This document shows positions 26,273-34,333 of a stretch of DNA of 64,000 nt, piece after piece. The DNA comes from Microbacterium sp. H83 (GTDB lineage: Bacteria; Actinomycetota; Actinomycetes; Actinomycetales; Microbacteriaceae): assembly GCF_001650405.1 (NCBI RefSeq), contig NZ_LWCU01000045.1:62001-126000 (forward strand). Reading direction: 5' to 3'. Positions within the stretch are counted from its first letter, which is position 1. Every line of letters starts with the position of its first letter. A model generated the notes under the pieces. That model searched no databases. It worked only from the letters and a program-made list of their open reading frames with translations, and was not told where the DNA came from. The translations under genes and the position numbers were made by a program.

Positions 26273-27250
26273 ATGATCCCGCCGCTCGCAGACCTGATCG
26301 ACTCGGCTCGTGTCGTCGCCCTCCCCCTGCACACGCGCTTCCGCGGCGTCGACACCCGCGAAGCGCTGCTATTCGAGGGGCCGGAGGGGTGGGCCGAGTT
26401 CTCCCCGTTCGCGGAGTACGCGGATGCCGAGGCCGCGACCTGGCTCGCCGCGGCGATCGATTTCGCCTGGCGCCCTCAGCCGGCGCCGCTGCGCGACCGG
26501 ATCGGGGTCAACGCCACCGTCCCGGCGATCGGCGCCGAGCGCGTGCCCACGCTGCTGGCGAGATTCGCCGGCTGCCGTACGGCGAAGGTCAAGGTGGCGG
26601 AGCCCGGGCAGACCCTCGCCGAGGACGTCGCCCGCGTCCGCGCGGTGCGCGAGGCGATGGGCCCGGAAGGTCGCATCCGCGTGGACGCGAACGGGCTGTG
26701 GAACGTCGACGAGGCCGAGCACGCGGTGCATGCGCTGTCCGAGTTCGACCTCGAATACGTCGAGCAGCCGTGCGCCACGGTGCCCGAGCTCGCGGAGCTG
26801 CGCTCCCGCGTGAAGTACATGGGCATCCCGGTCGCGGCCGACGAGAGCATCCGCAAGTCGTCCGACCCGCTCGCCGTGGCGCGCGAGAAGGCCGCGGATC
26901 TCCTGGTCGTCAAGGCGCAGCCGCTCGGCGGCATCACGCACGCCCTGCAGCTCGTCACCGCGGCCGGACTCCCGGTCGTGGTCTCGAGCGCGCTCGACAC
27001 GGCGATCGGGCTGTCGCAGGGCGCGGCGCTCGCGGCGGCACTGCCGACCCTCGACTACGACTGCGGCCTCGGCACGGCGTCGCTCTTCCAGGACGACGTC
27101 GCGGACAGGCGTCCCGTCGACGGGTGGATCCCCGTCGACCGAGCGGCACCGGACGGCGCGGCTCTCGACCGCCTGTCGGCATCCGTCGACCGACGCGACT
27201 GGTGGCTCGCTCGGCTCACCCGCTGCCATGAGGTGCTCGCCGCGCGCTGA
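26273..27250 (+). CDS. menC: o-Succinylbenzoate synthase
   Basis: Enolase-superfamily dehydratase that makes o-succinylbenzoate for menaquinone. All catalytic elements are visible in the 325-aa protein: KVKVA with the Lys pair, metal ligands in RIRVDANGLW, EYVEQPC and VAADESIR, and the second catalytic Lys in LLVVKAQPLGG. The length and the short N-terminal capping domain (GPEGWAEFSPFAEYADAEA) match actinobacterial MenC. The ATG lies 6 nt after CAGAAT (26261-26266), so it may be leaderless. It is divergent from the menB-menE genes. Confidence 0.95.
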   Translation: MIPPLADLIDSARVVALPLHTRFRGVDTREALLFEGPEGWAEFSPFAEYADAEAATWLAAAIDFAWRPQPAPLRDRIGVNATVPAIGAERVPTLLARFAGCRTAKVKVAEPGQTLAEDVARVRAVREAMGPEGRIRVDANGLWNVDEAEHAVHALSEFDLEYVEQPCATVPELAELRSRVKYMGIPVAADESIRKSSDPLAVAREKAADLLVVKAQPLGGITHALQLVTAAGLPVVVSSALDTAIGLSQGAALAAALPTLDYDCGLGTASLFQDDVADRRPVDGWIPVDRAAPDGAALDRLSASVDRRDWWLARLTRCHEVLAAR

Positions 27251-27279
27251 GTCGATCTCGTCCGCATGCCGATGTTCCG

Positions 27280-27314
27280 TCTGCATGCCGAAACGCGCCG
27301 TTCCGGCATGCAGA
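27280..27314. repeat. Inverted repeat after menC
   Basis: A perfect 11-bp inverted repeat (27280-27290 with 27304-27314) with a 13-nt loop, built on GCATGCC. A third partial copy of the arm lies just upstream at about 27263. It sits 30 nt after the menC stop and may act as a terminator, although there is no T-tract. Confidence 0.6.
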
Positions 27315-27330
27315 TGGCATCTCGGCCTGC

Positions 27331-27459
27331 AGACGGCGGGAGACGGCGGCGGTGTGAGACGGCGGCGGCCACGAGCCGACGGCGGTGTGAGCCGACTACG
27401 GCGGGAGACGGCGGCGGTATGAGCCGACGGCGGTGTGAGCCGACGGCGGTGTGAGCCGA
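27331..27459. repeat. Degenerate short tandem repeats between menC and tetR
   Basis: About eight imperfect copies of a 15-16 nt unit, best written GAGCCGACGGCGGTGT, fill the space up to the tetR stop codon. The units vary by small insertions (GACGGCGGGA, GCCGACTAC). No coding signal is visible. The tract marks the left border of the TetR-MMPL-YhgE module. Confidence 0.75.
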
Positions 27460-28086
27460 CTACTCCGCGAGGAGCAGCTGCACGAGCCGGCCGAGCTCCT
27501 CGCTCCCGGACTGTCGGAGCTGCTCGGCATCCTGGCCCGCCATCGCGCCGCGCACGGTCATGCCCTCCCAGATGATCATGAGCACACGCGCGGCCGCCTC
27601 CGCGGGAACACGCAGCTCGAGCGCGCTCACCGTCACGATGTCCGTGATGATCGTCGCGATGCTCGTGACCATCTCCCGCTCCTGCGCGAGGTACGCCGCT
27701 CCGAACTGCTCGTCACGCAGGGCGCGGATGCGGATCTCGCTCATGAGCATCACGCCGAGGCGGTCATCGCCGCCGGCATCCATGATGTCCTGCACCAGCT
27801 CGATCGGATCGCATCCCTCCGAGAGGCCTCCGGCCGCGGCGATCTCATCGACCCGGGTGCGCACGGCGCGCACGCGCTGCTCCGCGACGCTCCCGGCGAG
27901 CATGAGGAAGAGCTCGTCCTTGGATTCGAAGTTGGAGTAGAAGGCACCGCGCGTGAACCCCGCGCGCTCGCACACGGCCTCCACGGATGCGCCGTCGAGA
28001 CCGACCTCTGCGAAGACCTGCGCTGCGGCATCGAGCAGTCGCGCTCGGGTGTTCTCCCGGCTGCGGGTCACGGGCGTGGTCGTCAT
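27460..28086 (-). CDS. TetR-family transcriptional regulator
   Basis: Repressor of 208 aa with an N-terminal TetR helix-turn-helix. ARLLDAAAQVFAEVGLDGAS and VEAVCERAGFTRGAFYSNFE, then SKDELFLML, match the family closely. The C-terminal ligand domain is helical and not diagnostic. The ATG at 28086 has GGAAGGGGAG upstream. It is divergent from the MMPL transporter, with paired palindromic operators between them, so it most likely represses both itself and the transporter genes. Confidence 0.93.
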   Translation of the reverse strand: MTTTPVTRSRENTRARLLDAAAQVFAEVGLDGASVEAVCERAGFTRGAFYSNFESKDELFLMLAGSVAEQRVRAVRTRVDEIAAAGGLSEGCDPIELVQDIMDAGGDDRLGVMLMSEIRIRALRDEQFGAAYLAQEREMVTSIATIITDIVTVSALELRVPAEAAARVLMIIWEGMTVRGAMAGQDAEQLRQSGSEELGRLVQLLLAE

Positions 28087-28160
28087 CGATCTCCCCTTCC
28101 GAGCTCCTGAGCCTATCAATTCACACCCCGCACACAGACTCGCTCTCGGGGATCGCTCTA

Positions 28161-28195
28161 CGATACAACTATGTATCGGATACACCTGTGTATCC
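28161..28195. promoter_or_regulatory. Two overlapping palindromic TetR operators
   Basis: Two perfect palindromes share one base: 28161-28178 (CGATACA, 4 nt, TGTATCG) and 28178-28195 (GGATACAC, 2 nt, GTGTATCC). Both use the half-site GATACA, and their centres are 17 bp apart. They lie between the divergent tetR and MMPL genes and overlap a TACGAT box (28159-28164) that could be the transporter's -10. Confidence 0.82.
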
Positions 28196-28219
28196 ACACC
28201 ACATCCTCCGAGGAGCCCC

Positions 28220-31063
28220 GTGTCCACACTCCTGTCGTCGCTCGGTCGCTGGTCGTACCGGCACCCCTGGCGCGTCCTCGTCTCCTGGCTCCTCGCCCTC
28301 GGCATCGCCGGGGCCGGGGCACTCGTCCTCGGCGCCGGCACGGACAACTCGTTCTCGATCCCGGGAACGGAGTCCCAGGCGGGCCTCGAGCAGCTGGGCC
28401 GCTCGTTCCCCCAGGTGAGCGGCACGAGTGCGCAGATCATCGTGGTCGCCGCCGACGGAGACTCCCTCTCCGATGACGACTACCGCGACCCCATCGAGGA
28501 CGCCGTCGGGGAGCTCGCGGACCTCGACGACTCGGTGGTCTCGGCGACGTCGCCGTTCGACGAGATGGTGAGCGGCATGATCAACGAGGACGAGACCGCG
28601 GGGATCGTCCGGCTGCAGTTCGACGGACAGTCGACCGATGTCCCGGAGGAGACCCGCGACGACCTCCGCGCGGTCGTCGCCGACCTCGCCGAGCAGCTCC
28701 CCGCGGGCGCGCAGACCTCGCTCGGCGGCGAGCTGTTCGCGACGTCGATCCCCGGCGTGACCCTGACCGAGGCGGTCGGCCTCCTCATCGCACTGCTCGT
28801 GCTCGTCGTGACGTTCCGGTCGTTCGTCGTCGCCGGGCTCCCGCTCCTGACCGCCGTCCTGGGCGTCGGCATCTCGATGGCGGGCATCTTCGCCGCGACG
28901 GCCTTCGCGACCGTCTCGTCCACGACGCCCCTGCTCGCCCTCATGCTCGGCCTCGCCGTCGGCATCGACTACGCGCTGTTCATCATGGCGCGGCATCAGG
29001 ATCAGGTCCGCGACGGCGTCGCGCCGGAGGAGTCCGCCTCCCGCGCCGTCGGCACCGCCGGCTCCGCCGTGGTGTTCGCCGGGGTCACGGTGCTGATCGC
29101 GCTGATCGGCCTCGGCTTCGCCGGCATCCCGTTCCTCACGACGATGGGCATCGCCGCATCCGTCGCCGTCGCGATCGCCGTCGCCATCGCCGTGACCCTC
29201 ACCCCCGCGCTGCTCGGCTTCATGAAGGGTCGCGTCGTCGGACGCACCCGACCGCTGCTGTCGAGGCGCACGCGGACGGGACGCCCGGCGAAGGATGCCG
29301 ACGGCGTCGATGCGGGGGCCGAGCCGGAGACGGCGACAGCGACGCGCCGCAGCGGCAACCGCTGGGTGAACGGCGTCACGCGGCGGCCGGTGCTGGTGTC
29401 GCTCGCCGTCGTCGTCGGCCTGGGCGTCGTCGCGATCCCGGCGCTGAGCCTGAACCTGGCGCTGCCCAACGCGGGCGTTCTGCCGAAGGACTCCGAGGCG
29501 CGGCAGACGTACGACCTCGTCGGGCAGGAATTCGGCCCCGGCTTCAACGGCCCGCTCATCCTCACGGGCACCATCGTCACCTCCACCGACCCGCTGACCC
29601 TCATGGAGGACCTCGGCGATGCGGTGGCCGACATCGACGGGGTGAAGGAGGTCGCGCTCGCGACCCCGAACGAGACGGCCGACACGGGCATCGTGCAGAT
29701 CGTCCCCGAGACGGCGCCGGACGACCCGGCGACGGCCGACCTCGTGCGCGAGCTGCGCGCCCAACACGACGAGTGGCTCGACGAGTTCGGGATAGACCTC
29801 AAGGTCACCGGCTTCACCGCCGTGGGCATCGACATCTCCGATCAGCTCGGCAAGGCGCTGCTGCCGTTCGGCGTCTTCGTCATCGGGCTCTCGCTCATCC
29901 TCCTGACCATCGTCTTCCGCTCGATCTGGGTGCCGATCACCGCTGCGGCGGGCTACCTGCTCTCGATCGTCGCCGGCTTCGGCGTCGTGGGTGCCGTGTT
30001 CGAGTGGGGCTGGTTCGCCGATCTCCTCCACGTCGCCAAGGTGGGACCGATCATCAGCTTCATGCCGATCATCCTCATGGGCGTGCTGTTCGGGCTCGCG
30101 ATGGACTACCAGGTGTTCCTCGTCTCGCGGATGCGCGAGGACTTCGTCCACGACCTGGACGCCCGGAGTTCCGACCGGACCGTCCGGCGGGCGGCCGCTC
30201 TCCGCGCGGTGCGCAGCGGGTTCTCCGGCTCCGCGAAGGTCGTCACCGCCGCGGGGCTCATCATGTTCGCGGTGTTCGTCGCCTTCGTTCCCGAAGGCGA
30301 CTCCTCCCTCAAGCCGATCGCGCTCGGTCTCGCCGCCGGCATCGCGATCGACGCCTTCCTCGTGCGCATGACGCTGATCCCCGCGCTGATGGCGATCCTC
30401 GGCGAGCGCGCCTGGGAGATCCCGGCCTGGCTCGAACGGGTGCTCCCGCGCGTCGACATCGAAGGCGAAGCGGTCGAGCGTGAGCGGCACCTGGCCGACT
30501 GGCCGGGCGACGACTCGGTCGTCGCCGCGGACGACCTCGCGATCGCGGATGCCGGCATCCACGGCCTGCGCCTGCGCGTCGCGCCCGGCGGCGCCGCGGT
30601 CGTCACCGGCTCCTCGGCCGGCGCGCACCGTGCGCTCGCTCTCGCGATCGCCGGACGCGTGAGTCCCGACGGCGGTCGACTGCGAGTGGCCGGGCACCTG
30701 CTGCCGGGACGCGCCGCCTGGGTGCGCGCGCATGTGGGCGCCGTGATCGCGACGGATGCCGACGACACGGCATCCGCACTGTCCGAGTCGTTGCGCGGCA
30801 CCCCCGCCCTCGTGGTCGTCGACGGCGTCGATCGACTCTCCCCCGCCGAGCGCGACCAGCTGGCCGCCCGCCTCCGCGACGCGGCCTCCACCGCGGTCGT
30901 GCTCACGGCGCTCGCACCGCAGACGGCACTCGACCTCCTCGCGGATGCCGGACGCTCCGCCGACCGGATCGTCGACCTCAGCGCCGACGTGACTGTCGCC
31001 GACAGCGCCGACGGCACCCGACGAGAAGACGAACCCACCGAATCGACCGAGGTGCACGCATGA
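28220..31063 (+). CDS. MMPL/RND-family membrane transporter with a degenerate ABC-ATPase-like C-terminal domain
   Basis: A 947-aa membrane protein. Residues 1-745 form a standard MMPL exporter: two halves each with a large extracytoplasmic loop and about five to six helices. Proton-relay-type motifs are GLAVGIDYALFIMARHQDQV in the first half and GLAMDYQVFLVSRMREDF in the second. Residues from about 750 on are soluble and resemble an ABC ATPase: LRLRVAPGGAAVVTGSSAGA, with ALAIAGRVSPDGGRLRVAGH after it. The Walker A Gly-Lys-Ser is replaced (Ala-His-Arg), and the Walker B reads LVVVDGVD, lacking the catalytic Glu. It should therefore not hydrolyse ATP normally. The GTG at 28220 has GAGGAG 5 nt upstream. 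It overlaps the YhgE gene by 4 nt. Confidence 0.88.
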   Translation: MSTLLSSLGRWSYRHPWRVLVSWLLALGIAGAGALVLGAGTDNSFSIPGTESQAGLEQLGRSFPQVSGTSAQIIVVAADGDSLSDDDYRDPIEDAVGELADLDDSVVSATSPFDEMVSGMINEDETAGIVRLQFDGQSTDVPEETRDDLRAVVADLAEQLPAGAQTSLGGELFATSIPGVTLTEAVGLLIALLVLVVTFRSFVVAGLPLLTAVLGVGISMAGIFAATAFATVSSTTPLLALMLGLAVGIDYALFIMARHQDQVRDGVAPEESASRAVGTAGSAVVFAGVTVLIALIGLGFAGIPFLTTMGIAASVAVAIAVAIAVTLTPALLGFMKGRVVGRTRPLLSRRTRTGRPAKDADGVDAGAEPETATATRRSGNRWVNGVTRRPVLVSLAVVVGLGVVAIPALSLNLALPNAGVLPKDSEARQTYDLVGQEFGPGFNGPLILTGTIVTSTDPLTLMEDLGDAVADIDGVKEVALATPNETADTGIVQIVPETAPDDPATADLVRELRAQHDEWLDEFGIDLKVTGFTAVGIDISDQLGKALLPFGVFVIGLSLILLTIVFRSIWVPITAAAGYLLSIVAGFGVVGAVFEWGWFADLLHVAKVGPIISFMPIILMGVLFGLAMDYQVFLVSRMREDFVHDLDARSSDRTVRRAAALRAVRSGFSGSAKVVTAAGLIMFAVFVAFVPEGDSSLKPIALGLAAGIAIDAFLVRMTLIPALMAILGERAWEIPAWLERVLPRVDIEGEAVERERHLADWPGDDSVVAADDLAIADAGIHGLRLRVAPGGAAVVTGSSAGAHRALALAIAGRVSPDGGRLRVAGHLLPGRAAWVRAHVGAVIATDADDTASALSESLRGTPALVVVDGVDRLSPAERDQLAARLRDAASTAVVLTALAPQTALDLLADAGRSADRIVDLSADVTVADSADGTRREDEPTESTEVHA

Positions 31064-33024
31064 CCCTGCCCATCGAGCGCGCCCGCTCGCGCAAGCCCGT
31101 CACCTGGCTGACCATCCTCGGCATCCTGCTGCTGCCCGCCGCGGTCGGCGGCATCCTCGTGGCATCGCTGAACGACCCGACCGAGCGCCTGGAGTCGATG
31201 ACCGCGGCGATCGTCAACCTCGACGAGCCCGTCGAGATCGACGGCCAGGTCACTCCCCTCGGACGTCAGCTCGCCGCCGGGCTCGTGGAGGGCTCGGACG
31301 AGCTCGACTCCAACCTCACGTGGGTGATCTCGAACGAGGACGACGCGAAGGACGGACTCGCGGACGGCTCGTACCAGGCCGTGATCACGATCCCGGAGGA
31401 CTTCTCGGCCGCGGCGACGTCGGCAGGGCAGACGATCGCCGACGGCGGAGGCACGCCGGAGAGGGCGACCATCGAGGTGACCACACCCGACGACGGCCTC
31501 GTGGCCGACGACCTGATCACGAGCCAGATCGCGAACGTCGCAGCCTCGAGCCTCGGGACCATGCTCTCGGAGGCGACGCTGGAGAACGTGCTCGTCGGCT
31601 TCACGACGATCGGCGATCAGATCGGGGAGGCGGCCGACGGAGCGGCCCAGCTCGCCACGGGTGCCCGCGATGCCGCGACCGGGGCGGCCGAGATCCCGGA
31701 GGGAGCCACGCAGCTCGCGTCGGGCGCCGACGGGCTGGGCGAGGGCGCGTCGTCCCTCGCATCGGGTCTCGACACCCTCACCGGAAAGACGCGCGAGGCG
31801 GCAGCCGGGGCGTCGCAGATCGGACAGGGCCTGACGAACGGAGCCGTCGAGCTGCAGAAGAGCGCCGACGGCATGACGCGGCTCGTCGGAGCGGTGCAGA
31901 CCGCGTCGGGATCCGCGACGGATGCGGCGGCTCAGACCGCCGCGCTCGTCCGGACGCTCGGCGGTCTCGCGGCAGACTGCGACCCCGCGGCATCGGGCGA
32001 TCTCTGTGCGCAGCTGGCGTCCGCCGCGGCGGATGCGGCCACCGCCGCGACGTCGGCGGGCACGGCGTCGGGGTACCTCACGGCCGTGGCGCCCCAGGTC
32101 GCGACCCTCCCCGGCGCGTTCTCGACCCTCGCGACGCAGACCGGTCAGGCGGGCGCCGCCGCCACGACACTCGCCGACGGCCTCAACCAGCTCGCGACCG
32201 ACGGCCTGGCGGCCTCGGCGTCGGGGGCCCGCGCCCTGTCGACCGGTGCGGGGCAGCTGTCCGACGGCGCGACGCAGCTCGCCACCGGCACCTCGGAACT
32301 GGCCACCGGACTCGACACCCTCGCGACCGGCACCGGCGACCTGGCGGGCGGACTGCGCACGGCATCCGAGTCCCTCCCCTCATTCACCGACTCGGAGTCC
32401 ACCGACCTCGCGTCGGTGATCGCCGATCCCGTCGCGTCCGAGGGGGCGGACGGCAGCACCATCTTCGGCCCGACCGCCATCCCGCTGCTCACCGCGGCCG
32501 TGCTGTGGTTCGGCGCCTTCGCGTCGTTCCTCGTGATGCGCGCCTACACGAGCCGCACGCTCACGTCGCGCCGATCGTCCGCCGGGCTCGCACTGCGATC
32601 CTTCGCGCCCGCGGCGATCGTCGGCGCGGCCCAGGGGCTGCTCGTCTCGATCGTGGTGCAGTTCGTGGCGGCCTACGACGCCGCCGCATGGTGGGCTTTC
32701 GCCGGCACCGCGGTTCTGACCGGCATCGTCTTCGCCGCGGTCAATCAGGCACTGGTCGCGCTGCTCGGCGGCACCGGCCGGTGGATCAGCGCGCTCATCG
32801 GCGTGCTCTCCGTCGCCACAGGGCTGATCTCGACGGTTCCCGGCTGGCTGTCCGACCTCGGCGCCGCACTGCCCACCGCGCCCGCGTTCGCCGGTCTGAT
32901 CGCCGGGAACGGCGGAGCCGTCGCCGCGCTGGTGGTCTGGGGCGTCCTGTCGCTCGTCGCCACGACCCTCGTCGTCGCCGCCCGTCGCACGACGTCCGCC
33001 AAGGCCGCGCTGGCCGCCGCCTGA
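31060..33024 (+). CDS. YhgE/Pip-family membrane protein
   Basis: A 654-aa protein with one N-terminal helix (about residues 14-36), a long extracytoplasmic region and about five C-terminal helices. The topology matches YhgE/Pip, the phage-infection-protein family of Gram-positives. The N-terminal lobe reads MTAAIVNLDEPVEIDGQVTP. The central region is built from heptad-like repeats such as QLASGADGLGEGASSLASGL and QLATGTSELATGLDTLATG, likely coiled coils. YhgE proteins often sit beside MMPL or ABC exporters, and here the start overlaps the MMPL stop by 4 nt. Both are probably under TetR control. The transported compound is unknown. Confidence 0.9.
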   Translation: MTLPIERARSRKPVTWLTILGILLLPAAVGGILVASLNDPTERLESMTAAIVNLDEPVEIDGQVTPLGRQLAAGLVEGSDELDSNLTWVISNEDDAKDGLADGSYQAVITIPEDFSAAATSAGQTIADGGGTPERATIEVTTPDDGLVADDLITSQIANVAASSLGTMLSEATLENVLVGFTTIGDQIGEAADGAAQLATGARDAATGAAEIPEGATQLASGADGLGEGASSLASGLDTLTGKTREAAAGASQIGQGLTNGAVELQKSADGMTRLVGAVQTASGSATDAAAQTAALVRTLGGLAADCDPAASGDLCAQLASAAADAATAATSAGTASGYLTAVAPQVATLPGAFSTLATQTGQAGAAATTLADGLNQLATDGLAASASGARALSTGAGQLSDGATQLATGTSELATGLDTLATGTGDLAGGLRTASESLPSFTDSESTDLASVIADPVASEGADGSTIFGPTAIPLLTAAVLWFGAFASFLVMRAYTSRTLTSRRSSAGLALRSFAPAAIVGAAQGLLVSIVVQFVAAYDAAAWWAFAGTAVLTGIVFAAVNQALVALLGGTGRWISALIGVLSVATGLISTVPGWLSDLGAALPTAPAFAGLIAGNGGAVAALVVWGVLSLVATTLVVAARRTTSAKAALAAA

Positions 33025-33046
33025 CCGGCCACGCCCTGTCGTCCCA

Positions 33047-33190
33047 GGCACGGCTGTCGTCCCGGGCACGGCTGTGTTCCGGCACGGCTGGCGCCCCGGG
33101 ACGGCTGTCGTCCCGGTACGGCTGGCGCCCCGTGCGGCGTCTCCCGGGCACGGCTGTCGTCCCGGTGCGGCGTCTCCCCGGGCACGGCTG
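33047..33190. repeat. Degenerate 17-18 bp tandem repeats
   Basis: About nine imperfect copies of a unit close to GGCACGGCTGTCGTCCCG begin 23 nt after the YhgE stop. Some copies are shortened or carry GGCGCCCCG. The core GGCACGGC is shared with the hairpin elements and the 54-bp array that follow. No open frame here looks coding. Confidence 0.8.
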
Positions 33191-33266
33191 CGGATCCGAC
33201 GAGCGACGCGCCGGGCAAAGCATCCGATACCTCGGTGCGTCGGGTCCGAGATCCGAAGCCGTGCCC
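33180..33266. repeat. Hairpin element A (87 nt)
   Basis: The ends form a 17-nt inverted repeat with one mismatch (33180-33196 with 33250-33266), beginning GGGCACGGC. The interior has further self-complementary pieces (CGACGC/GCGTCG). A closely related element lies at 34209-34294, downstream of the next gene. Its right arm leads directly into the 54-bp array. Confidence 0.75.
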
Positions 33267-33584
33267 GACGTATGACACACCTGCGGGGCTCCATGACGAC
33301 CGGATGCGGAAGCCGTGCCCGGCGTATGACACGCGTGCGGGGCTCCATGACGACGGGATGCCGGGGCCGTGCCCGACGTATGACACACCTGCGGGGCTCC
33401 ATGACGACCGGATGCCGACGCCGCGCCCGACGTATGACACACCTGCGGGGCTCCATGACGACCGGATGCCGACGCTGTGCCCGACGTATGCGCGCGTGCG
33501 GGGCTCCATGACGACCGGATGCCGAAGCCGCGCCCGACGTATGACACGCGTGCGGGGCTCCATGACGACGGGATGCCGGGGCGG
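33263..33584. repeat. Tandem array of six 54-bp direct repeats
   Basis: Copies begin with GCCCGACG (or GCCCGGCG) at 33263, 33317, 33371, 33425, 33479 and 33532. Five periods are 54 bp or, once, 53 bp. The core, including GACGTATGACAC and GCGGGGCTCCATGACGAC, is nearly invariant; only about four positions before CCGTGCCC vary between copies. There are no unique spacers, so it is not a CRISPR array. Frames stay open through it simply because 54 is divisible by 3 and the unit lacks in-frame stops. It lies directly upstream of the LigT-like gene's promoter. Confidence 0.93.
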
Positions 33585-33600
33585 TTCGTACGATCGGGGC

Positions 33601-34185
33601 ATGCGTCGACCGTTCATGGACACCCCCGAGCAGCTCGCCTCACTCGACGGGCAGCAGTATCTGGTGCTGCGGCCTACCGCCGCCGTCGCCCAGCTGTACG
33701 AGGTCGAGCAGGATGCCGCCCTCCGACACGTCCGCGTCCCGCACCCGCACACGGGCCACGTCACCCTCCGCGGCTTCTTCGAGCCGGAGCGGAGGGAGCA
33801 GCTGCGTGACCTGATCCGCTCGTGGGCCGGCCGTCAGCCTCCGATCGACGTCGCGGTGGATGCGGTCGACGTCTTCCCCTCTCCCTGGCAGATCGTCATC
33901 CTGCGGCTCGCGCGCCGTGCGTCGCTCATCGACGCGTACTCCAGCCTCACCGCCGCGTTGGACCGCACGGACGTCCGGAGACTCGGTGAGCTGAGTCTCG
34001 ACGAGTGGACGTTCCACCTGTCGATCGTGTACGGCACGGACCTCGCACCCGACCGATGGGCTGCCCTCGCTCGGGCATCCGTGCGCGACCTCCCCGTCCG
34101 CCCCTCGGAGACGATCTCCGAGGCGGAGCTGGTCTGGTACGAGGGCGGCATCGAGCACGCGGAGGTCTTCCCGCTCGGCGGCTGA
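33601..34185 (+). CDS. 2H phosphoesterase / 2'-5' RNA ligase-like (LigT) protein
   Basis: A 194-aa member of the 2H phosphoesterase superfamily. The two catalytic His-x-Thr/Ser motifs are HVT at 53-55 (GHVTLRGFF) and HLS at 139-141 (FHLSIVYG). Such enzymes open cyclic phosphodiesters on RNA ends or nucleotides. The ATG is 6 nt after TACGAT (33589-33594), right at the end of the repeat array; a second ATG five codons later is possible. It is convergent with ccsB, with hairpin element B in between. Confidence 0.85.
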   Translation: MRRPFMDTPEQLASLDGQQYLVLRPTAAVAQLYEVEQDAALRHVRVPHPHTGHVTLRGFFEPERREQLRDLIRSWAGRQPPIDVAVDAVDVFPSPWQIVILRLARRASLIDAYSSLTAALDRTDVRRLGELSLDEWTFHLSIVYGTDLAPDRWAALARASVRDLPVRPSETISEAELVWYEGGIEHAEVFPLGG

Positions 34186-34208
34186 GCCACGGCATCCTCT
34201 CGTTCGCC

Positions 34209-34294
34209 GGGCACGGTTTCGGAGCCGACGCACGACACGCCGCGCACCTGGCGAGGTGCGCGGCGTGTTCGATCCGAGATCCGAAGCCGTGCCC
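34209..34294. terminator. Hairpin element B (86 nt), likely bidirectional terminator
   Basis: The ends form a 15-nt inverted repeat with one wobble pair (34209-34223 with 34280-34294), again starting GGGCACGG. Inside lies a perfect 15-bp stem with a 4-nt loop (34235-34249 with 34254-34268). It separates the convergent LigT-like and ccsB genes. Sequence and size match element A, so this is a repeated element as well as a probable terminator. Confidence 0.75.
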
Positions 34295-34333
34295 GCGATG
34301 GCACGCCACGGCGCGCCACGGGGACGAACCGAC

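Noticed and set aside
28169..31057. 962-codon frame opposite the MMPL gene
   Set aside because: Composition is typical antisense (Asp/Glu/Arg/His-rich) and it would overlap the operators; the plus strand encodes a recognised transporter.
33263..33584. CRISPR array
   Set aside because: Repeats are contiguous 54-bp units with no unique spacers, and no cas genes are in the window.
33235..33600. Repeat-peptide gene read through the 54-bp array on either strand
   Set aside because: Frames are open in several directions only because the unit is a multiple of three without stops. The one-base loss in copy five changes the peptide, and no ribosome binding site fits.
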